Of a stretch of 64,000 nt of DNA, positions 12,379 through 23,552 are shown in pieces. The notes beneath the pieces were generated by a model that did no database searches, had not been told where the DNA came from, and saw nothing but the letters and a program-made list of their open reading frames with translations. Made by a program: the position numbers and the translations under genes. This DNA comes from Trichoderma breve (lineage: Eukaryota; Ascomycota; Sordariomycetes; Hypocreales; Hypocreaceae), in contig NC_079233.1 of the NCBI RefSeq assembly GCF_028502605.1, positions 2,852,001 through 2,916,000 of the forward strand. The letters are read 5' to 3'. Numbering within the stretch: position 1 is the stretch's first letter; every line of letters begins with the position of its first letter.

Positions 12379-13934
12379 ATGAATGTTCAGAGCGCCGCTG
12401 TACGGCATGGTAAGTCAATTCAATTGGGCACGATGATGAAGATGTGAAGATGAAGTATGCTTATCAAATCTAGGCCGCCGCGCACTGGCGTCTCCCTTGC
12501 CACGAGCCGTTCTGCGACAACTCTCGACCGAAGTCAAGACGGCGACAGCTTCAACCTCGACCTCGACTTCCAATGGCCCGGCTCAGGCATGGCCGGCTCC
12601 TCAGTCAGCCGCTGCCCCTCCCAAGATTGTGTCATCGGCCAAGAAGAAGCAAAAAATTGTCGAGGAAGTCATCATGACGCTCGGGGCCAACTCTTCGCAG
12701 GAGCACCACGGAGCAGCCTGGAGCAAGCCGCATCAGAGGGGCAAGCAGACTTTGACCCCCGCTCAGCAGTATGCCGAGTTCCAGAGGATCCAGAAGAACA
12801 CGAGGAGCCTTGGCTCAAAACTCGAGAAGCGCTACGTGCCCACGGAAATCATTAGCAACCCACCCCGGCCGGAGGACGTTACGCTGGAGCTGTTGATGGC
12901 TTCACAGACACACATGGGCCACAACACTTCACTATGGAACCCGGCGAATTCCCGATACATCTACGGAGTGCGACAGGGAATTCACATCATTTCTCTCGAG
13001 ACAACTGCGGCGCATCTTCGACGAGCGGCCCGAGTGGTTGAGGAGGTGGCCTACCGCGGCGGTGTCATTCTCTTTGTTGGTACTCGCAAGGGCCAGATGG
13101 AGATTGTCACAAAGACATCTGAGCTAGCAGGCGCCTACCATCTGTTCACAAAGTGGATTCCTGGCTCCATCACAAACCGAGATGTCATCCTCAGGACCCA
13201 GGGTATGAAGGTTGTGGATCATCTGGACAAGGAACTTGATGGATTCGACATGTTCAAGGGTACGGCAAGACCGATACTGCCAGATCTGGTGGTTTGCCTC
13301 AACCCGCTGGAGAATTACACGCTGTTGTACGAGTGTGGCTTGAAGAATATTCCTACGATTGGAGTCATTGACACAAACACTGATCCTTCATGGGTCACAT
13401 ATACGATCCCGGCAAACGACGACAGGTGAGCTGAGCTCTGCCAATTGCAATTATATTGTTCGAATCTTTTTTACTAACCCTTTTTCTTTTAGTCTTCGTT
13501 CCATGGCTTTGGTTGCCGGAGTACTTGGTCGAGCCGGAGAAGCTGGTCAGAAGCGACGACTACAAGATGCCGCGAGCGGCAACATCTCATGGAGCACCTC
13601 GCCAGAACTAAGCCGCCACATGAGGAAGGAAGTGCAGGCTGCCGTCCTCAAGAGAAAGGAGGTCATGGGCCGGATGCAGGCCAATATTCAGGGATTTACA
13701 GATGAGGAGATGAAGCTGCTGAGGTCACAATATCTTGGAGAGCAGCAGGACGAGGTGACTGAGGATGACTTGGTCAACATGATGGGAGAGACAGTTGCAG
13801 CTGAATCGTCAACGGAGAAGGCGGCGCTGTCGGGGGAGACGGTTGGCGCGCGTCTGGGCAGCATCGAAGCGCAGCTGAAGAGCTTGCAGAAGAATGCTGT
13901 TGAGATTGAGCAAGCTGTGCGAGGAAGTGTATAA
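12379..13934 (+). CDS. MRP4: Mitochondrial ribosomal protein uS2m (MRP4)
   Basis: Exons are 12379-12409, 12474-13425 and 13493-13934, giving 474 residues. The 31-nt first exon is identified by its ATG, a GTAAGT donor and phase continuity. The N-terminus (VRHGRRALASPLPRAVLRQL) is basic and free of acidic residues, as expected of a mitochondrial presequence. The core carries S2-family motifs: QTHMGHNTSLWNP, YGVRQGIHIISLE, GVILFVGTRKGQ and NIPTIGVIDTNTDP. The protein is a small-subunit component of the mitochondrial ribosome. Beyond the S2 core is a C-terminal Lys/Glu-rich extension of more than 100 residues, typical of fungal mitochondrial versions. The last intron falls within the conserved core just after PANDDS, with a polypyrimidine stretch before its AG. 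Confidence 0.93.
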
Positions 13935-15319
13935 AATACTTATTGTACAAGTGCCGTTAGATGGGATGGAAAAGGGGGAAGAGAGGGAGGGACATAAAAA
14001 AACATTGTATAATAGATGTATATGGGCATGATGCAAACGAGATGAATGTTTTCCCACTTGAATTGACAAGTTACGTCCCTCTTCTCCATCTACGTCTAAT
14101 CTACAGCAACAAAAAGGCGCTCCCAATTTGAGGTTGATGGATGGCCTTCTGACAGCATCGCGAGCTTACCCTAGAAGACCAAGGGTCCAGTGGCGGAGAA
14201 ACCGTCATTCCGCAGCCGGCAGCAGATAAGGTACCGCTACCTTTTTAGTCGCCGACACACAACGCAAACCAAAAGTCCTCCCAAGGTCACGCCACGCCTA
14301 ACCGCAACAGCCGGTGTGGTCCCTCCCAGAAGGCAAAAAAGCCGCGCTTCGGTTCTCTTTACTGCGTCTGTACTTTCCCACCGACCTTATACTGTTTCTG
14401 TACTCTTTTTTCTTTTGGTCCGAGCAGAACGTCGCACGACGAACTTTTCAGCACAGAACCGGGAGCGCGCAAAAAAAAAAAGGGCAGAGAAGCGCGCAAA
14501 AATAATCGAACAGCAAATCAGACGCGGGCTTGCATTAATGATTCGAGTGGCCTAGAAACTAAGCTTTTTTTTTTCCTTTTTTCTTTTCGGGGGGCGGGTT
14601 ACCCAAAAAAAGAAAAAAGTTGCGAGGGTTCTTTTTTTATTTGACTTTTTGGGGGCTGTTTCAGTTTTTGTTTGCCGCGCTTCAATTGCGCTGGAGGGAA
14701 CGTCAGTCTCACTGACAGAAAGAAGAAGGAAAGTCCTAGCCTCTTTTTTCTTTTCTACTTATTCCCTCCTTGCTTCTTCCTTTTATTCCCGCCTGCAGCC
14801 TGTAGGGGCTCTGCACGGCTCTTTTGGTTGGGGGATCTGTTTGGGGGGATTTTTTTCTTTTCTTTTTTATCCTTTTTTTTTTCTCCTGCTGCAGGGAAAA
14901 TTTTCCGGGCTGTTTCCTATTTTGGAGGTGCGGTTACTTTGTTAATTCAATTTCTTTTTACCCATGGTATGTACTACTTTTTTTTTTTTTCTTTTTACCC
15001 TTCCATTCTCCCCCCCCTTCTTATATGCCCTTCTGGACTATGCCCAATTGGCGTCCGCCCCCCCCTTCAATCCAATCCCTCTGCTTTTGCTGCATTTCCC
15101 TTCCCTTTCCTTTTTTTCTTTCCCTTGCCCGGATGACGTACCCCATGGGTGAAGGGCCATGATTCCCTCACCGGGAAGTTGTTTAAGCGGGCCTTGTGGC
15201 TGATTATCAAATCCGGCATGCACAGAGCATCTCTTGGGTAACCAACGGTTTCCTTTCTCTCACCCCCCCTTATAACGCACACGCTACTCTCCTCGCCATC
15301 ATCCGGCTCAGCCCAAACG
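13935..15319. other. Pyrimidine-rich intergenic/leader region
   Basis: The 3' flank of MRP4 is followed by about 750 bp (roughly 14.56-15.3 kb) unusually rich in T and C on the plus strand, with many T runs of 7-12. I read this as the promoter and long 5' untranslated leader of the Spt10-like gene. The short plus-strand open frames here are low-complexity Phe/Ser/Leu strings and are not considered genes. Confidence 0.55.
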
Positions 15320-17218
15320 ATGCCGGCCGCCGTCGATGACCCGGCCAGCCCCACAATCCATCGGGTCTCCGGCCAGCCGCCGTTTCCGGACCCGAACAAC
15401 CCGATTCTGCCGCCGGACATTGTGCCTCGCCAGGTGACGCTGAGGGACCGCCAGACCGTGGCCACCATTGTGCCCTTTGCATCGCGGCATCAGATCCCCG
15501 TGTCGCTCGTCGTCTATCTATGTGCGCAGATCAACAAGGAGATTGATGGCGGCGACACGTATCCCCTGATGGACCCCTTCAGCGCCGATGGCTTCGCCGA
15601 CTTCTGGTTCCAGAACTTTGGCGCCGTCATGCTGCTGGGCAACATTGAGAGCGCCGACCAGCTGCTGGACGGCAAGGACTGGGCCAAGGAGTGCTTGGGC
15701 AGCTTCTACATCCGGCCCAACTACCCCGGCCGGAGCAGCCATGTGTGCAACGGGGGCTTCCTCGTCACCGACGCGTCTCGAAACCGTGGTGCCGGCCGCC
15801 TGATGGGCGAGGCATATATTGACTGGGCGCCGCGGCTGGGCTACACGTACAGCGTCTTCAACCTCGTCTATGAGACCAACGTGGCGTCGTGCAAGATCTG
15901 GGATGCGCTGGGCTTCAAGCGCATTGGCCGCGTCAAGGGCTGCGGCAACCTCAAGAGCTATCCTGACCGCTTCATCGACGCCATCATCTACGGCCGGGAC
16001 CTTGCACCTGGCGAGACCGAGGAGCTGGTGAGCGAGGAGCGATTCGACAAGATCAAGTACTACCTCAAGTACGGCAAGTATCCCAACGGCGCCGACCGCG
16101 CGGAGAAGAGTCGCCTGCGTAGCGCCGCCACGCATTACAAGCTGCTCGACGGGGACAAGCTCATGCTCAAGGACAAGGAGGTCATCTCGGACCCGGCGCG
16201 GCAGTATGAGATTGCCCGCAACGTGCACGTCATGCACCACGGCGGAATCAACAAGACGACGGCCACCATTGCCGAAAAGTACCACTGGAGCCGCATCAAG
16301 GAGACGGTCAGCGATGTCATCCGCGCCTGTGCCGAGTGCAAGGAGCTGGGCAAGACGCCGAACCCGGGCGGCACCAAGAAGACGGTCGCGTCCACCACGT
16401 CCGCTTCTGCTCCGGTGGCCGCCGTCACGACGCCCGCGCCGACGCCGATCCTGCCGAGCAACGGACCGCCGAGGAACCACTCCATTCCATCCAACATTGC
16501 CACGACCGGGCGGATCCTCGCTCTGCAGAGCCATGACACGATGCTGTCTCTATCACCCAGCACGAGCCCCAGTCCGAGCGCTTACGCAAACCCCAGCGAC
16601 ATCTCCGTCATCCCTCCCTCGCAGACGTTCCAGCCCGCCCAGGCCCTGCACCACCACCAACAGCAGCAGCACCAACAGCATCACCACCACGGCCTGCCCC
16701 CAGACGCCCATCACCACCACCACCTGCAGGCCCTGCACCACCACCAGGTCGCCCACCAGCAGCCGTCGCTCCACCACCCCCATCACCAAACCCACCACCA
16801 TCACAACCCCATGCTGCAGGACCAGCCTAACCAGCACGAGCCGCACGTCTACCAGCCCATCGACCCCCAAATTATAAATCATCATCACCATCACCCGCAG
16901 CCTCACCACGATATGGGTTTCGAGCATTATCATCCTCATGCAGACTTTCAGGCTCTACTTAGTGCGACGGAAGACGTGCCTACACAGCCTGATGATACTG
17001 TCCCGCCTTCTGTCGACACGGATCTGGAGATGCTCATCGAGCACGACGCAGTAGACGACGACGTGGATGATGTCGGGCCCAACGATCATACGAATCACGT
17101 CATGGACGACGACGTCATGGTCGATGGCCTCACCGGTGGCCCGCAAGTGATGCGAAGAATAGGCCACCGCGACGGAAGGGGCATATACGACGTCGGCTTT
17201 GGCGGGCCCTCAGGATAA
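15320..17218 (+). CDS. SPT10: Spt10-like GNAT acetyltransferase with integrase-type zinc finger
   Basis: One exon encodes 632 residues; the start has good context (AACGATGCC). A GNAT domain spans about residues 90-225, with the acetyl-CoA loop SRNRGAGRLMGEAY (153-166) and the WDALGFKRIGRV strand. It is followed by an H2C2 zinc-binding motif of retroviral-integrase type: H303-x3-H307, then C337-x2-C340 in RACAEC. Yeast Spt10 has exactly this pairing; its zinc finger binds histone-gene upstream activating elements and the protein is needed for histone gene activation. The C-terminal third is a long tract rich in His and Gln (about 445-540), then an acidic Asp-rich tail. The homologue is thus likely a nuclear regulator of histone genes. 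Whether the acetyltransferase site is active cannot be judged from sequence alone. The His-rich tract could bind metal or simply be low complexity. Confidence 0.85.
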   Translation: MPAAVDDPASPTIHRVSGQPPFPDPNNPILPPDIVPRQVTLRDRQTVATIVPFASRHQIPVSLVVYLCAQINKEIDGGDTYPLMDPFSADGFADFWFQNFGAVMLLGNIESADQLLDGKDWAKECLGSFYIRPNYPGRSSHVCNGGFLVTDASRNRGAGRLMGEAYIDWAPRLGYTYSVFNLVYETNVASCKIWDALGFKRIGRVKGCGNLKSYPDRFIDAIIYGRDLAPGETEELVSEERFDKIKYYLKYGKYPNGADRAEKSRLRSAATHYKLLDGDKLMLKDKEVISDPARQYEIARNVHVMHHGGINKTTATIAEKYHWSRIKETVSDVIRACAECKELGKTPNPGGTKKTVASTTSASAPVAAVTTPAPTPILPSNGPPRNHSIPSNIATTGRILALQSHDTMLSLSPSTSPSPSAYANPSDISVIPPSQTFQPAQALHHHQQQQHQQHHHHGLPPDAHHHHHLQALHHHQVAHQQPSLHHPHHQTHHHHNPMLQDQPNQHEPHVYQPIDPQIINHHHHHPQPHHDMGFEHYHPHADFQALLSATEDVPTQPDDTVPPSVDTDLEMLIEHDAVDDDVDDVGPNDHTNHVMDDDVMVDGLTGGPQVMRRIGHRDGRGIYDVGFGGPSG

Positions 17219-17708
17219 ATCAATTTACTTTTTTTTACCTTTTCTTTTTTTCATGTCGTCTTTTATTTATATATGGCATTGTTGAGAGTTGGGGGAGTTG
17301 TGTGTTGTTGGTTTGTTATAGCGTTGGGAGTTTGTAGCTGAATGATGAATGTGTATGGGAAATAACGGCTGATAGTTGTTGACTTGACGTTGGGATGTAT
17401 ATACGGCTGCCAGGTATGATGGAGATACCTTTATAGATTTCACATAGAAAATACACTCTCGTTTACCTTTTCACGATTAGAACAAACCACAAACTAGACA
17501 AAATAGAAACAATATTAGAGAAAATTACAAGAAAACAATAATCGTCGGAAAAAGTTGTCATATCAAAAGTCTAGTAGATAATAGAGGCCATTTTCTAGGT
17601 ATCTTACAGATCCTCAAAACCTCCATTCCGTTTTTGTTCGTTCTTCCTTTTTTGAAATGCTTTATATTCCCCTGCGCCCCTATCTACTACCCATTTCTCT
17701 CCCCAAAT
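17219..17708. other. Intergenic between convergent SPT10-like and CCT7 genes
   Basis: The two genes end towards each other here, so this 490 bp holds both 3' untranslated regions. T-rich on the left, A-rich in the middle. No coding sequence seen. Confidence 0.6.
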
Positions 17709-19681
17709 CTACCGTCGAGGCATGCCCCGTCCTCTGCCTCTGAGCGCCCTCTGAGCCGCACCGGGAGGAAGCTGGCCCGGCGCCTGGGGCTGAGCGCTCT
17801 CCTCGTTTCTGATGGTCTCGTCGACGCCGAGGATCAAGCAGCTGGCCTCGGTGGCGGCCTGCAGGGCGTTGATCTTGACCAGGGCAGGCTCCCAGACGAA
17901 GCGCTCCAGCATGTCGGCGGTGCCCTCGTTCTGGAAGTCGACGCCGGCCCAGGTGTTGCCCTTGCGGTGCTCCACGCGGAGCTTGTTGAGGATGTCGGTG
18001 GCGTCGAAGCCGGCGTTGTCGCACAGCTGGCGGGGGATGATCTCGAGGGCCTTGGCGAAGGACTTGATGATGGCCTGCTGCTTGTGCGGGATGTTCTTGT
18101 CGGCGAACTGGTGCAGGTAGGCCGAGATCTCCATCTCGACGGCACCACCACCGCCGACAATGGTTCGGTTCTTGACGGCTCGCTTGACGATCATGATGGC
18201 GTCGTGGAGTGATCGCTCAACCTCGGCAATGAACTGCTCGGCACCACCACGCAGGACCAGAGTGCACGTCTTGGCCTCGGGGCAGCCCTCGAAGAAGTTG
18301 TATCTCTCGCCTCCAATCTGTCTCTCCTCAAAGGCCTCGCAGGTTCCCAGGTGCTCGGGCAGGATGTCTGAGCATGTTGACTGGGTGACGGCGCCAGTGG
18401 CCTGGGTGACACGCTCCATGTCCTCGGAGGCGACGCGGCCGGCACAGAAGATGTCTCGGTCGGCAAAGTACTGGGTGGCCAGGTCACCAATGGGAAGCTT
18501 GCTGAGCACGACCTTGGCACCGGTCTTGGCGACGGCCTCGAGCTTCTGGTAGATAATCTGCCACTCGGCGTCGACGATGGCCTGGTATTCTGACACCTGC
18601 TCGACGCGGACCTCGGCGTTATCCTTTTCGGCCTTGAGCTCCAGCTCGACGTTTAGGCAGACAATCTTGGGCTTCTTGAAGGACTTGGGCTGCTGCTCGA
18701 AACCGGCGTAGGCAAACGTCTTCTTGAAGGCAACGCCGTTGACGAAGCGGGATTCGGTCAGGGAGCCGCCGGGGATCTTCTTGATGCCAATCAACTTTTC
18801 GTTTAGGTCGTTTTGGTCGAGTGATAGGACGGCGTCAACCACCACTATGCCACGTTGTTAGTCTCGTGCCTCATCATCCACCATCACGGAGCCCCGTGTA
18901 GTATATATATATGTGTGTGTGTATGCATGCAGTCTTACTCTTTGTGAAAAACTCAGTGTTTCGCTTAATCAGCTTGCTCGTCATGGCGGTGGCGGCCAGC
19001 TTGCTCAGGGTATCGCGCTGGCTGCCGTCGTCGGTGCTGACAGCAATCTCCTTGATCTTGTTGACGGCCATCTGGACTGCCCTCCTCAGACCCTTGATGA
19101 TGATCTGTGAGCTGACACCCTGTTCGACATGCTCCTTGACCTCCTTGAGGATCTCTCCCGCCAGGACAACGACGGATGTGGTTCCGTCTCCGACCTCTGC
19201 GTCTTGTGACCGTGCGATGTCGACGAGGATGCGGGCGGCGGGGTGGACGATGTCGAGGAGCTATTTGAGCGTGTTTAGTTGGCATACTGTTGTCACCCAA
19301 AGAAGTAGAAGGGGCAAAGTAGAGGAAAGGAGGATATGCAGTATATTGGGAGATGTGGATTTCGACCGTACCTTCATGACCGTCGCGCCATCATTTGTAA
19401 TCGTCTGCTTGCCATTCTGGTCCACCATCAACAAATCACCACCATAGGGACCCAGAGTCGACTTGATGGTGGCCTGGACCGCCAGACACGCATTGATGTT
19501 GGAGACGATCTGGCCTTTGCCCTGCGAGGTGTCGGTCCCTGTGGAAGACTGGTATCAGCTTTCGTGTCTTGTGGCCTGGGATGCGTTGGACGGGCAGCAG
19601 CGGTGGGCGGAGGGGTAATTTGGCAAATTGACTACCTTCTTTGAGGACGATGATGGTCGGGGTCTGGCCTCCGAACGACAT
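17709..19681 (-). CDS. CCT7: T-complex protein 1 subunit eta (CCT7)
   Basis: Exons on the minus strand are 19681-19636, 19538-19372, 19260-18939 and 18844-17709, giving 556 residues, the usual length for CCT eta. All phases agree. Chaperonin signatures are present in order: [36 protein letters not shown] (the nucleotide-binding GDGTT loop), and late in the protein [14 protein letters not shown] and [13 protein letters not shown]. The C-terminus ends with an Arg/Gly tail ([10 protein letters not shown]). The subunit acts in the cytosolic TRiC/CCT double ring, which folds tubulin and actin. The third intron contains a (GT)n run. The last exon reads [11 protein letters not shown] at its start, but that Met comes from a codon split across the intron; the true start is [11 protein letters not shown] at 19681. 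Confidence 0.95.
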
Positions 19682-20252
19682 TTTGGCGGTGGTTTGAGAG
19701 AGTCAGAGGCCAAAAGGGAAACGCTTGACGACGGAGAGTTGGAAGGCGGTGGTGACGGGCGGATTAAAGGGGCAATGCGGCGTCTTTTCGTCTCTGCGAA
19801 GCTGTGCTGTCGAGCTCCGGAAAATTGTTGCAGCCTTGAACAATGAATTTGGGTGCACGGACCAGGGGTCAACCAGCGAAAAAGAGTAGCCCCTCCAACC
19901 CCTTTAGGCACTAGAAGAATCCATGAGAACCCCGCCATGGGGGACGAAATTATAAAGGGGATGAAGACTGCAAGAGAAATATTAAGAAGAAAAAAGAGTG
20001 TAAAATGAAGTAAAAATTGTCTGCTTTTTCTATGAGATTTTACTTGAATAAATTTCAATTTTCATGATTATTCAAGCCTGCGTAAGGTGTCTAGCCTGAT
20101 GTTTTCGTCAATTTGAAATAAACTGATTTCAACGTTCACGATGGCTACATGACCAATTTCAGTATGAAAGCATTACACTTCTGGTATTAATCATTACACA
20201 TCAAATTATATCAAATATCCATCCAGATCAAGTCCTTAACCATAAATATCAA
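19682..20252. other. Intergenic: CCT7 promoter
   Basis: About 570 bp upstream of CCT7 and downstream of the ankyrin gene. It is GC-balanced next to CCT7 and AT-rich further away. No open frame is credible. Confidence 0.5.
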
Positions 20253-20892
20253 TTATTGAGCGGGCGGTTGTGCCTTGCCTCTTCCAGGAGCAGCCTCAAA
20301 TTTGGCCTTCCATGTATCCTCCTGCTGAAACATGGACACGCACTCCATAGCAGTCGGCTTGCCATAATCAGGGTCTGCACCGCCTTCTAATAGTACCTAT
20401 TTAATTTGAGTCAATATATTGTTCCAAAATCGAGGCAGTTATGCTTAGAAAGGAGACAAAAGAAGAAATGCGTACCTCGATAACCTCATCCTCCTTCTTA
20501 AACACGGCTCCGGCGAGGGGACTCTGCCCTCTGTCATTCACTCGGTTCGGGTCGGCGCCGTGTTGTATCAGCAGCTTGACGAGATCTGCATATCCGTGAT
20601 ATGCGGCGAGCATGAGCTGGAAAACTAATGTTAGTCATACGAGTACAAATCAAGATATGTCAAGGCTCCAAGACTGCAGGCCAACTAGGCAGCGCCGCTT
20701 TGGTGGTTGCCTTACCAGTGTGTCTCCCTTTTCATTCGTCATGTTCGGAGGTAATCCAGCTGGAAGTGCTTGTTCAAAAACCGCGACTTCGCCTTTTCTA
20801 GCAGAATCGTACATTCTGCCTGCAAATGCGATGGCTTCAGGTGAGAGCGTCGGTGGTGCTCCGGGAGCTTGACTGCCTGATGAGGGGTCCAT
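20253..20892 (-). CDS. Small ankyrin-repeat protein
   Basis: Exons on the minus strand are 20892-20716, 20616-20476 and 20396-20253, giving 153 residues, all in phase 0. The first exon is a short helical region ending in MTNEKGDTL. The second supplies an ankyrin unit (LMLAAYHGYADLVKLLIQHG), followed by a second repeat, NDRGQSPLAGAVFKKEDEVIE, completed in exon 3 by VLLEGGADPDYG. The end is Lys/Pro-rich. Small soluble ankyrin proteins of this size occur throughout Ascomycota; the layout resembles the yeast Yar1 and fission-yeast Ank1 group, but I cannot assign the orthologue. It probably acts as a cytosolic protein-binding adaptor. The introns fall between ankyrin structural elements. Confidence 0.88.
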
Positions 20893-21782
20893 GGTGTTGA
20901 TGGCTGAAAGACTGATGTTTCAATTCTTTTGGAAATGTACAATAAATAGTTTTATAATATGTCGCTTTCAAAGGGTATCAATATCGGATTAAAGGTAGAA
21001 AAGAGAGGATGAAAAGAAGAATATTCACGATGCACCAAACTTTTCTATATGCAGCTGAGATCCCGAGCTCCGAAGCAGTAGCCACCGATGACGTGTGAGG
21101 ACAGCATCCACCCTAGGCGACGATGCTGGAATTGACTTTTGCGTCCAAGGAACAGGCACAATCAATCTCATGGAAAAGATCGAATAATGCAGCAGAGACT
21201 ATTCCGTGAAGCTTCTATATTCATAATACATTATTTTTCTCTTCACCGTCAATTTTGATGGGTGCAGCCTATTTCTTGGGGAGTTGCCAAAGCGATTAAT
21301 ATTGAACCTCTACTGATTGGATCAAGGAACTCTTGACAGCTCACTCACAACGCCTAACCACGAAAAGAAACAGCCTTGGCAGATTAAAATCCCGTGTAAA
21401 ATTGATAGAATTTCTCAATCAAATGAAAACCAAAATAATGTACATCGCTCGCTCAATTCCAATCCGCATTTATTCTGATAAAATTGCTACTCCCACAGAG
21501 TCGCGCTCTTTGGGCAGTGGCGGGGGCAAGTGTATATGTTATCGGCGTATCGTGTCGTCGGCCGTAAAAAAAAAAAAAAAAAGAAAGCCAAAAAGACATG
21601 CGCTTCATAGACGTTTCCTCCATGCGCCATCTCTGAGCATGTCTATTCAATCTAGGTCGTTTCCCCAGTTCGTTTCCGCAACCAGCATTTCGACGCCGCT
21701 CTCGAGTGCCATTTAGACTCGGTCGTATTCTCTCATTCCCGAGCGGCCCTGTCGTCATCAAAGTTTGAGCTTGTGTTGCCCC
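20893..21782. other. Intergenic, about 0.9 kb
   Basis: Promoter of the small ankyrin gene on the left and 3' flank of the candidate small gene on the right. A run of 17 A residues near 21566-21582 would be T-rich on the minus strand. No further coding sequence is supported. Confidence 0.45.
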
Positions 21783-21878
21783 TCAGTAATCCGCAGTGCC
21801 GTCGCCCTCGCTGGTATCGGGCTCGGTGGGAAGAGGGGATTCGGGTTGTGGCGTTTCCGGCCTGTGCAGCGGCATCAT
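21783..21878 (-). CDS. Candidate small acidic protein, 31 residues
   Basis: The frame starts with two adjacent ATG codons (21878 and 21875) and ends TGA at 21783. The peptide is acidic and Pro-rich: MMPLHRPETPQPESPLPT followed by EPDTSEGDGTADY. The upstream DNA on the minus strand looks like a real fungal promoter and leader: TTATAA at 22026-22031, about 150 bp before the ATG, then a CA-rich, G-poor leader (CAACCACCACATT, CAACAAGCC, AATCAATCAAA). An in-frame stop lies 28 codons before the ATG. The peptide has no recognised domain or signal sequence. It may be a genuine short protein, or the last exon of a transcript whose other exons I did not recognise. Confidence is moderate because short frames arise by chance; the leader structure is the main support. 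Confidence 0.35.
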   Translation of the reverse strand: MMPLHRPETPQPESPLPTEPDTSEGDGTADY

Positions 21879-23552
21879 TTCGATTGATGAGTGCTCGATA
21901 TTAGATTGATGCCGATTGTCTTGTTTGATGGGTTTTTGATTGATTCAGTGGCTTGTTGCAACTGATAAAATGTGGTGGTTGTCGAAATAATGTTGTCGCC
22001 AAGGTTGAAGCAGAAAAGGCGGGACTTATAACGCCCCTTTCAAGGCACAGCTGCCATGGCACAGGCTGCTGTCCTCGTGATGAGCATCGTTACGTCAGGA
22101 AGTAGCATTTGTGTAGCATCTGAGCGTCTGCCTGCAGCGGGTTAGACAAGCCTTGAACAATGACTGAGCGTCTCTGTGAGAGGACAATGCTGAGGTAAAA
22201 TGGCTTGGAGGGAAAAAAGAGGCGCCACGCAGGTTGCCTCGATCTAGCAATGGCCACAGAGATGAGCTCCCCAAAGCTAATTGCATTCCTTCATCGTTGG
22301 CTCAAGGCGAATTCCTTCAGAGTAAAAACCTAGATTACTTCTAGGCTACTTTGGCGTCCGAGTGTGACTCCGGCCTCGGAAGAAAAAAAACCAAATAATT
22401 GGGTATAGTATCAGCCAATATGATTGTGATCTGGATGTAACGTGTAACTGTAACGGAGCCGGCCCTGTTCCTGTTCGCCGACGGTACAAGAGATACGGCA
22501 TTGAACTCGTAGACTAGAATTTGGTTCCGTCAAAGCTGTCAATGTCAAACGGGCCGGTCTCTCACATGTCAATCAACCGATCCAATCAAGCCATCAGCAG
22601 CCCAAGCGATTGTGTATACTATTCAGGCATCCTGGCCCCCTGGTCTATATTGATTTTATGATCCTAAGTGGCGATCGCTGATGGCACAGATAGATGCACG
22701 TCCAATGGACAGACAGGCCTACCACATGCTAGCGGAGCCCTCCAGCTCCCAAATTCCGCGGTCTTCAGCGATATGGAATTTCGCCTCCAGGGCTCTGTAT
22801 TTCTGTAGGCCCCTCATCGACGCCCCCCCGCCCCCGCCGCTTAGGCACTGCAAGCTGCAGCTCCGGCGGGCTCGCGGGCCTATTCCGGGCGCGGTGGTCC
22901 GAGCAGTGACGTATAGATCACGCCAGATGGTGATGCGAGGGTGTGCCAACTTTTCCATCAGCCAACCTCTAGTTGCTTCAGCCATGCCCGCAGAACTCTA
23001 TCAGCGAACCAAGCCCCGGCGTGGTCGAATCAGCTTCGCCAATCTCGAGAACGTCATGGAGCTTCCCCAGAGCCAATTGGCCGGACCGCCTGCAGCGCTG
23101 GGCTCGCACATGCATCCCGCAAGCTGCATCCTGCTGAGCTCGTTCGATTGCAACATCGCATGATACACGACCACTGCTGGTTTTTTTCTTTCTAGTCAAT
23201 CGCAACTGCAGATAGTGCTTCACTTGCATTGCTGCTGTTACCGATAGCTTGTCTGATTGGTCCCGGCCCTTCTATCTGTTGGACCAAGCTTCTTTAGCAG
23301 CCGTGTAAACGGGCCTCCATCGACTCCAGACCATCCACGACCTACACGGAAGTGGTAAGAGATCGAATCGTCTGCAGCTTACCCCTGTAACGGCCTTAAC
23401 AAGCTCCCGACTCGGCGGGAAACTATAGCGATCCAAGCCGCTCTTGTCTCGTATATAACCAAGAGCTAGACTTCGCTTTAGATAGCTCTTCGTCCTTGTG
23501 TCTGAGGACAACTCCCTTCTTAACAACATACAATTGATTCAACCTGACCACA
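21879..23552. other. Intergenic with promoters of small ORF and phosphoketolase
   Basis: About 1.7 kb between divergent units. The right-hand part (22.7-23.5 kb) is the upstream region of the phosphoketolase. It contains a C-rich cluster at about 22824-22842 that reads GCGGGG on the minus strand, fitting the SYGGRG consensus of carbon-catabolite repressor CreA/Cre1, and a TATA element at 23451. Open frames at 22681-23163 have no family features. Confidence 0.45.
23451..23458 (+). promoter_or_regulatory. TATA box of the phosphoketolase gene
   Basis: GTATATAA lies 95 bp upstream of the ATG at 23553, followed by a pyrimidine/CA-rich leader. Distance and sequence fit a fungal core promoter. Confidence 0.55.

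Noticed and set aside
14190..15162. Several plus-strand frames rich in Phe, Ser and Leu
   Set aside because: Translations of pyrimidine runs in the leader of the Spt10-like gene.
15518..16534. Minus-strand open frame of 338 codons
   Set aside because: Antisense to the GNAT and zinc-finger coding sequence; long only because of strong third-position GC bias.
22681..23163. Plus-strand open frame of 160 codons before the phosphoketolase
   Set aside because: Pro/Arg/Ser-rich without motif; lies in the promoter region and is overlapped by frames on the other strand.
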